From: an uncultured Eubacteriales bacterium
GTDB lineage: Bacteria > Bacillota > Clostridia > Peptostreptococcales > Anaerovoracaceae
Reading direction: 5' to 3'
Assembly: GCA_900315485.1 (NCBI GenBank)
Contig: OMZI01000015.1
Coordinates: 1 to 53,986 of the forward strand
DNA: 53,986 nucleotides
This document shows positions 49,716 to 53,986 of the stretch, piece by piece (the stretch's first letter is position 1; each line of letters starts with the position of its first letter). Under the pieces are notes generated by a model. It did no database searches, was not told the DNA's origin, and saw only the letters and a list, made by a program, of their open reading frames with translations. The position numbers and the translations under genes are program-made.

Positions 49716-51140
49716 ATGAGAATCAGCGCTGAATTACTTAAGAGTTTCAAACCAATCGACGAGAAGAAAATCGACGAGCTGCTGCAGGCAGAGATCGATG
49801 CCAATGACAAGAAGATCGTCGTACTCGATGACGACCCGACAGGCATCCAGACTACTCATGATCTGATCGTCTATACAGACTGGAGCAAGGAAAGCGTACT
49901 CGATGGATTCCGCGGAGAGAACAAGCTTTTCTTCCTCATGACCAATTCCAGAGGATTTACCGAAGAGCATACGACCAGGGTCCACAGAGAGATCGCTGCA
50001 GTAGTCAATGAAGTCTCAAAGGAAACAGGCATCGACTACATCCTGATGTGCAGAAGCGACAGTACACTTCGCGGACATTTCCCTCTTGAGACCAGGATCC
50101 TCAGGGAAGAGATCGAGAAGAATACCGACAAGAAGATCGACGGAGAGATCCTCTGCTCCTTCTTCAAGGAGGGCGGCAGGTTCACGATGAACAACATCCA
50201 CTATGTCAAGTACGGTGATGAGCTCGTTCCTGCCAACGAGACAGAGTTCGCAAGAGACAAGACTTTCGGATACACTTCCCCGACACTCCCTGAGTATGTC
50301 GAGGAGAAGACCAAGGGCGAATTCAAGAAGGAAGACGTCATATGCATCTCCCTTGAGGACATCCACAACATGGATATTGACAAGATCACTGAGCAGCTCA
50401 TGGCTGTAAAGGACTTCAACAAGGTCATCGTCAATGCTGTCGACTATCCGGATGTAAAGGTGTTCTGCACTGCACTCTACCGCGCAATGAAAGCAGGCAA
50501 GAACTTCCTCTTCCGTACCGCAGCATCCACCATCAAGGTCATCTGCGGAAACCCTGACCAGCCTCTTCTGACAAGAGAGCAGATGGTAACACTCGAGTCA
50601 GACAACGGCGGAGTCATCGTAGTAGGTTCGCACACCGCAAAGACAACAGCTCAGGTCGAGAGACTCAAGACGATGAAGGACATCGAATTCGTAGAGCTCG
50701 ACGCTACACTGGTCAAGGACCCAGAGGCATTCGAGAAGGAAGTCGGGAGATGTCTCGCCCTCGAAGAGGAATATCTCCGTGCAGGCAAAACAGTATGCTG
50801 CTACACAACAAGAGCTCTCATCACTGCAGACACAGGAAACAAGGAAGACGACCTCAAGTTGTCTGTTAAGATCTCTGACGCTGTACAGTCTCTCGTAGGC
50901 AAGCTGTCTGTAACACCTGCATTCGTAATCGCCAAGGGAGGCATCACATCAAGTGATATAGGAACCAAGGCTCTTGCTGTCAAGAAGGCATACGCTCTCG
51001 GACAGATCCAGCCGGGCGTTCCTGTATGGCGCACAGGCGAGGAGAGCACATTCCCGGGCACACCTTATGTTATCTTCCCGGGCAACGTAGGCGACGAAGA
51101 GACACTTAAGGCAGCAGTTGAGGTACTTATGGCAAAATAG
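49716..51140 (+). CDS. Four-carbon acid sugar kinase family protein (DUF1537)
   Basis: DUF1537 proteins (DtnK, LtnK, OtnK types) phosphorylate threonate, erythronate or related acids with ATP. The 474-residue protein has the N-terminal VLDDDPTGIQTTHDL and CRSDSTLRGHFPLE, and the C-terminal nucleotide-binding domain with VVGSHTAKT and VIAKGGITSSDIGTKAL. SD AGGAG. The PdxA-family gene 77 nt downstream is the typical partner in D-threonate/D-erythronate breakdown to dihydroxyacetone phosphate. The exact acid is unknown. Confidence 0.92.
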   Translation: MRISAELLKSFKPIDEKKIDELLQAEIDANDKKIVVLDDDPTGIQTTHDLIVYTDWSKESVLDGFRGENKLFFLMTNSRGFTEEHTTRVHREIAAVVNEVSKETGIDYILMCRSDSTLRGHFPLETRILREEIEKNTDKKIDGEILCSFFKEGGRFTMNNIHYVKYGDELVPANETEFARDKTFGYTSPTLPEYVEEKTKGEFKKEDVICISLEDIHNMDIDKITEQLMAVKDFNKVIVNAVDYPDVKVFCTALYRAMKAGKNFLFRTAASTIKVICGNPDQPLLTREQMVTLESDNGGVIVVGSHTAKTTAQVERLKTMKDIEFVELDATLVKDPEAFEKEVGRCLALEEEYLRAGKTVCCYTTRALITADTGNKEDDLKLSVKISDAVQSLVGKLSVTPAFVIAKGGITSSDIGTKALAVKKAYALGQIQPGVPVWRTGEESTFPGTPYVIFPGNVGDEETLKAAVEVLMAK

Positions 51141-51217
51141 CCGGGACATCCGGAGTTTTGCATAAGACGGACTGCTGACACGGGACGTGAAAACGAGATA
51201 CATAAACGGAGGTAATA

Positions 51218-52219
51218 ATGATGAAGAAACCACTTATAGCGGTCACGCTCGGAGACCCTGCAGGCATCGGCCCTGAGATCGTCGTAAAGACCATCGCAGA
51301 CAAGGACCTCTTTGCCGAGGCAAACTGCATCGTTCTCGGTGATGCGAAGATCGTAAAGCAGGCGATCGGGGTGACAGGTGTTGATCTTAAGGTCAACTGC
51401 GTAGAGGAACCGGCTGACGGTGACTACAGCGAAGGCGTTCTCAACATGATCGACTTAGATAACATCGACATGGACAAGTTCGAATACGGCAAGGTCAGCG
51501 CAATGTGCGGTAAGGCTGCTTTCGAATATATCGAGAAGAGCATCCAGATTACAATGGACGGCAAGGCTGATGCAGTAGCGACAGCTCCTATCAACAAGGA
51601 AGCTCTCCGCGCTGCTGAGATCAACTTCATCGGACATACCGAGATTTTCGCTGAGCTCACAGGAACCAATGACCCGCTTACAATGTTCGAGACCAACGGA
51701 ATGAGAGTGTTCTTCCTGACAAGACACGTATCACTTCGCGACATGCTCGACATGATCACCAAGGACAGAGTCATCGACTATGTTGAGAGATGTACTGAGG
51801 CTCTCAGAAGACTGGGAGTGACCGAGGGCACTATGGCTGTTGCAGGACTCAATCCGCATTCAGGCGAGCACGGACTGTTCGGCTGGGAGGAGGTCAACGA
51901 GATCGCACCGGCTGTTGAAGAGCTGCAGGCAAGAGGATTCGACGTCAAGGGACCTGTTCCGGCTGACTCGGTATTCCACCAGGCTGCACTCGGCAGATAC
52001 AACTCGGTACTGTCGCTGTATCACGATCAGGGACACATCGCAACCAAGACACTTGATTTTGACCGCACCATCGCTATCACAAACAGCATGCCTATCCTGC
52101 GTACTTCCGTAGACCACGGAACAGCATTCGACATCGCAGGCAAGGGAATCGCGGGCGCAGTCAGCATGATCGAGTCAGTAAGACTCGCGGCCAGGTACGC
52201 GCCTTACTTCACCAGGTAG
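51218..52219 (+). CDS. pdxA: PdxA-family 4-phosphothreonate/4-phosphoerythronate dehydrogenase
   Basis: The family oxidises a 4-phospho-hydroxyacid with decarboxylation. True PdxA makes the pyridoxine precursor; PdxA2 works in threonate/erythronate catabolism. The 333 residues include [12 protein letters not shown] (N-terminus), [13 protein letters not shown] and SLYHDQGHI (metal-binding His), and [14 protein letters not shown] (final His ligand). The neighbour kinase argues for the catabolic PdxA2 role over pyridoxal phosphate synthesis. GGAGG precedes the ATG. Confidence 0.92.
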   Translation: MMKKPLIAVTLGDPAGIGPEIVVKTIADKDLFAEANCIVLGDAKIVKQAIGVTGVDLKVNCVEEPADGDYSEGVLNMIDLDNIDMDKFEYGKVSAMCGKAAFEYIEKSIQITMDGKADAVATAPINKEALRAAEINFIGHTEIFAELTGTNDPLTMFETNGMRVFFLTRHVSLRDMLDMITKDRVIDYVERCTEALRRLGVTEGTMAVAGLNPHSGEHGLFGWEEVNEIAPAVEELQARGFDVKGPVPADSVFHQAALGRYNSVLSLYHDQGHIATKTLDFDRTIAITNSMPILRTSVDHGTAFDIAGKGIAGAVSMIESVRLAARYAPYFTR

Positions 52220-52270
52220 GCGGCGTACATCAGAAGCGTCTCCCGGGTATTCGGGGGTGCCTGTTTGCAA

Positions 52271-52299
52271 TTGACAGAAACCTGAACAGGTGGTATATT
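52271..52299 (+). promoter_or_regulatory. Promoter of the tyrS leader
   Basis: Perfect TTGACA, exactly 17 nt, TATATT. Transcription should start near 52306, giving a leader of about 195 nt before tyrS. Confidence 0.85.
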
Positions 52300-52329
52300 T
52301 TCAATGTATCGGTTCAAAGGAGAATCCTG

Positions 52330-52392
52330 ATGAATACACACAGACTCGTTGCAGCTATCTATTATTACGACGGAGCTTCTATTGAAGCATAG
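52330..52392 (+). CDS. tyrS leader peptide with three consecutive Tyr codons
   Basis: 20 residues, MNTHRLVAAIYYYDGASIEA, with AAAGGAG 8 nt before the ATG. Codons 11-13 (TAT TAT TAC, 52360-52368) are all Tyr, directly downstream of leader segment 1 (52348-52355). Followed by mutually exclusive hairpins and a terminator before tyrosyl-tRNA synthetase. It fits a control peptide whose ribosome stalls when charged tRNA-Tyr is short. I know of no described counterpart for this gene, but cannot check. Confidence 0.85.
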   Translation: MNTHRLVAAIYYYDGASIEA

Positions 52393-52466
52393 TTTTGCTG
52401 CGACCGCATAAGAATCGATCAGAGATGTTGATTCCGGCTCCGCAGCGCAGGCTGCGGGGCTGTTTT
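52348..52466 (+). promoter_or_regulatory. tyrS transcription attenuator
   Basis: Segment 1 (52348-52355, GTTGCAGC) pairs with segment 2 (52397-52404, GCTGCGAC). Segment 2 can instead pair with segment 3 (CGCAGC, 52441-52446). Segment 3 with segment 4 forms the terminator. A ribosome stalled on the Tyr codons covers segment 1, freeing segment 2 to hold segment 3 and let transcription into tyrS continue. No T-box motif is present in the leader. Confidence 0.8.
52435..52466 (+). terminator. Attenuator terminator upstream of tyrS
   Basis: A 12-bp GC-rich stem (52435-52446 with 52451-52462, two G-U pairs) with loop GCAG, followed by TTTT (52463-52466). It ends 34 nt before tyrS. Confidence 0.85.
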
Positions 52467-52500
52467 GATAAGAAAGCTAAAAGGAAAGGGAGAAGTACTG

Positions 52501-53835
52501 ATGAAGAATTTAATTCCTGACAATGTCAGTGAGCACACCAATGTATATGACGTCCTGATGGAAAGAGGACTGATCGAGCAGACCACCAATGGCGAAGCTC
52601 TGAGAGAGCTGCTCGGCAAGGAAAAGATCAAGTTCTATATCGGATTTGACCCGACTGCAGACTGCCTGCACGTTGGACACTTCATTCCGATGATCACCAT
52701 GATGTATATGCAGAAGTACGGCCACACTCCTGTTTTCCTGCTCGGCGGCGGAACCGGCGAGATCGGCGACCCTTCAGGCAGAAGCGACATGCGTCAGGTC
52801 ATGACAATAGACACGATCGATGAGAACTGCAGGCAGTTCAAGAAGCTCTTTGATAAGTTCATCGATTTTGACGACGAGTGGAAATACGAAGGCAATGAGG
52901 GTGTATACAAGCCTGGTCACCAGAACAGAGAGCCTAAGCCTGGATATGCTGTCAGCGTCAACAACGCTGAGTGGATCAGACCTTGCAAGTTCACCGAGTT
53001 CGCAAGAGAGATCGGCAGACACTTCAACGTCAACACCATGCTGAGAGCTGACTGCTTCAAGAGCAGAATGGACAGAGACACAGGACTCTCGTTCTTCGAG
53101 TTCTCGTACATGCTGCTGCAGGCATACGACTTCTACGTAATGGCCCGCGACTTTGACCTCAAGGCACAGTTCGGCGGCAACGACCAGTGGTCCAACATCA
53201 TCGCCGGAGTAGACCTGACAAGAAAGGCTTGCGGCAAGGAAGTATTCGGACTTACAGTATCGCTGCTGACAACCAGCGAAGGCAAGAAGATGGGCAAGAC
53301 CGCCAAGGGCGCACTTTGGCTCGATGAGAGAAAATGCCCGGTATACGATTTCTTCCAGTACTGGAGAAACGTTGCTGACGCAGACGTCAACAAGTGCCTG
53401 AGAATGCTGACATTCCTGCCAATGAGCGAAGTCAACAGACTCTCTGCGCTTGAGGGATCCGCTATCAACGAGGCTAAAGAGATCCTCGCTTACGAAGTAA
53501 CCAAGCTGGTTCACGGTGAGGAGAAGGCAAAACAGGCTCTCGAGACAAGCCGTCAGATCTTCGCAGGCGGCGGAGTATCCGAGGATATGCCGTCAGTTGA
53601 GATGGAAAAGGCTAAGTTCGAAGGCGAAGGCATGGGCCTTGCAGCACTCCTCAAGGAGGCAGGACTCGAGCCATCGACATCCGAGGCTTACAGAACCATC
53701 CAGGGCGGCGGAGCAAGGATCAACGGCGAGCAGATCACAGACAAGAAGTTTGCTGTAACACTTGACTGCTTCAAGGACGGAGAGCTCGTACTTCAGAAGG
53801 GCAAGAAGAAATTCAAGAAGATCGTACTTGCATAA
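52501..53835 (+). CDS. tyrS: Tyrosyl-tRNA synthetase
   Basis: This class I synthetase charges tRNA-Tyr. The HIGH-type motif is CLHVGHF (about residue 58), GGGTGEIGDPSGRSDM follows, and the KMSKS counterpart is KKMGKTAKG (about residue 263). The C-terminal about 90 residues hold the S4 RNA-binding domain (SEAYRTIQGGGARING). I start at ATG 52501, with GGGAG 8 nt upstream, giving 444 residues. The frame opens at 52465, inside the attenuator T-run, so that start is not used. Expression is likely controlled by the Tyr attenuator. Confidence 0.96.
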   Translation: MKNLIPDNVSEHTNVYDVLMERGLIEQTTNGEALRELLGKEKIKFYIGFDPTADCLHVGHFIPMITMMYMQKYGHTPVFLLGGGTGEIGDPSGRSDMRQVMTIDTIDENCRQFKKLFDKFIDFDDEWKYEGNEGVYKPGHQNREPKPGYAVSVNNAEWIRPCKFTEFAREIGRHFNVNTMLRADCFKSRMDRDTGLSFFEFSYMLLQAYDFYVMARDFDLKAQFGGNDQWSNIIAGVDLTRKACGKEVFGLTVSLLTTSEGKKMGKTAKGALWLDERKCPVYDFFQYWRNVADADVNKCLRMLTFLPMSEVNRLSALEGSAINEAKEILAYEVTKLVHGEEKAKQALETSRQIFAGGGVSEDMPSVEMEKAKFEGEGMGLAALLKEAGLEPSTSEAYRTIQGGGARINGEQITDKKFAVTLDCFKDGELVLQKGKKKFKKIVLA

Positions 53836-53888
53836 TCGCATAACCCGGACCGGTCTTACGGATACAATCCGGAGACGGACCGATTATA

Positions 53889-53926
53889 AAGGGGCTGTCG
53901 CACAATAAAAAGTGTGGCAGCCTCTT
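53889..53926 (+). repeat. Long hairpin downstream of tyrS
   Basis: A 15-bp stem (53889-53903 with 53912-53926, three G-U pairs), loop AATAAAAA. The form GGGGCTGTCGCAC...GTGTGGCAGCC resembles palindromes repeated in many Clostridia. It carries no T-run, so is either a processing or REP-like element. Confidence 0.65.
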
Positions 53927-53932
53927 AACTTA

Positions 53933-53956
53933 CCCGCCTGTCGGCGGGCTATTTTT
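53933..53956 (+). terminator. Terminator at the window end
   Basis: CCCGCC-TGTC-GGCGGG followed by CTA and TTTTT (53952-53956). It probably ends the tyrS transcript. Confidence 0.8.
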
Positions 53957-53986
53957 GCGCAAGCAGCGGAAAGCCTTGAAAATGCT

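Noticed and set aside
52300-52500. T-box riboswitch upstream of tyrS
   Set aside because: No AGGGTGGnACCGCG-like T-box and no specifier loop seen; the leader instead has a Tyr-rich peptide ORF and trp-type alternative stems.
53889-53926. Terminal inverted repeat of an insertion sequence after tyrS
   Set aside because: The GGGGCTGTCGCAC arm is IS-end-like, but its complement is only 8 nt away and no transposase is present; treated as a hairpin.

Overview
This window looks like a chromosomal segment of an anaerobic Gram-positive bacterium of class Clostridia (Bacillota). The signs are the soj/spo0J-type partition genes with parS sites, ribonuclease M5, DivIC/FtsB-like and LtaS-like cell-envelope genes, DnaD, the pairing of rpmE with prfA, strong AAGGAGG ribosome binding sites, and oxygen-sensitive Fe-S enzymes of the 2-hydroxyacyl-CoA dehydratase family. 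I cannot name a genus; an amino-acid-fermenting, Anaerovoracaceae-like lineage would fit, but that is inference. Almost every gene is on the + strand. The exceptions are a lipoprotein gene and a His-rich protein gene near 31-32.5 kb. I see no rRNA, tRNA, transposase or CRISPR array.

Layout. 0.2-3.0 kb: nucleoside salvage (deoC, udp, deoB). 3.1-9.4 kb: the origin-proximal block mnmE-mnmG-rsmG, two parS sites around a terminator, then parA-parB. 9.4-16.5 kb: a soluble GdpP-like c-di-AMP phosphodiesterase, rplI, dnaB, a DnaD protein that ends in the zinc-finger region of a DnaI/DnaC helicase loader, and a LysM-G5-M23 envelope peptidase. 16.5-20.6 kb: DivIC/FtsB-like protein, rnmV, rsmA and an LtaS-like enzyme. 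20.7-26.2 kb: rho, a YqhQ-PrmC fusion, a sugar acetyltransferase, a CooT-like nickel protein and an Fe-S aldo/keto reductase.

26.4-44.3 kb is the unusual part. Three small/large gene pairs encode 2-hydroxyacyl-CoA dehydratase-like subunits (26.4-29.2, 32.9-35.7 and 39.1-42.1 kb). They share a single ATP-dependent activator (42.3 kb). A CooC-like ATPase gene directly precedes the third pair. Two very small, related one-helix membrane proteins follow pair 2 and the activator. A short protein resembling the acetyl-CoA synthase (CdhC/AcsB) beta subunit ends the region. An array of six hairpin units with an exact 53-bp period lies directly upstream of the CooC-like gene. A transporter with an odd N-terminal domain, a duplicated-domain lipoprotein, a His-rich protein and htpG are interspersed. 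I read this as a multi-paralogue radical dehydratase locus tied to nickel and Fe-S cofactor maturation. Its substrate cannot be told from the sequence.

44.4-53.8 kb: rpmE, prfA, a Sua5-type tsaC, upp and rpiB. Then a probable four-carbon sugar-acid catabolic set follows: D-2-hydroxyacid dehydrogenase, DUF1537 kinase behind a strongly base-paired leader, and a PdxA-family dehydrogenase. The window closes with tyrS. Upstream of tyrS is a complete-looking transcription attenuator, with a 20-codon leader peptide carrying three consecutive Tyr codons, mutually exclusive hairpins and a terminator.
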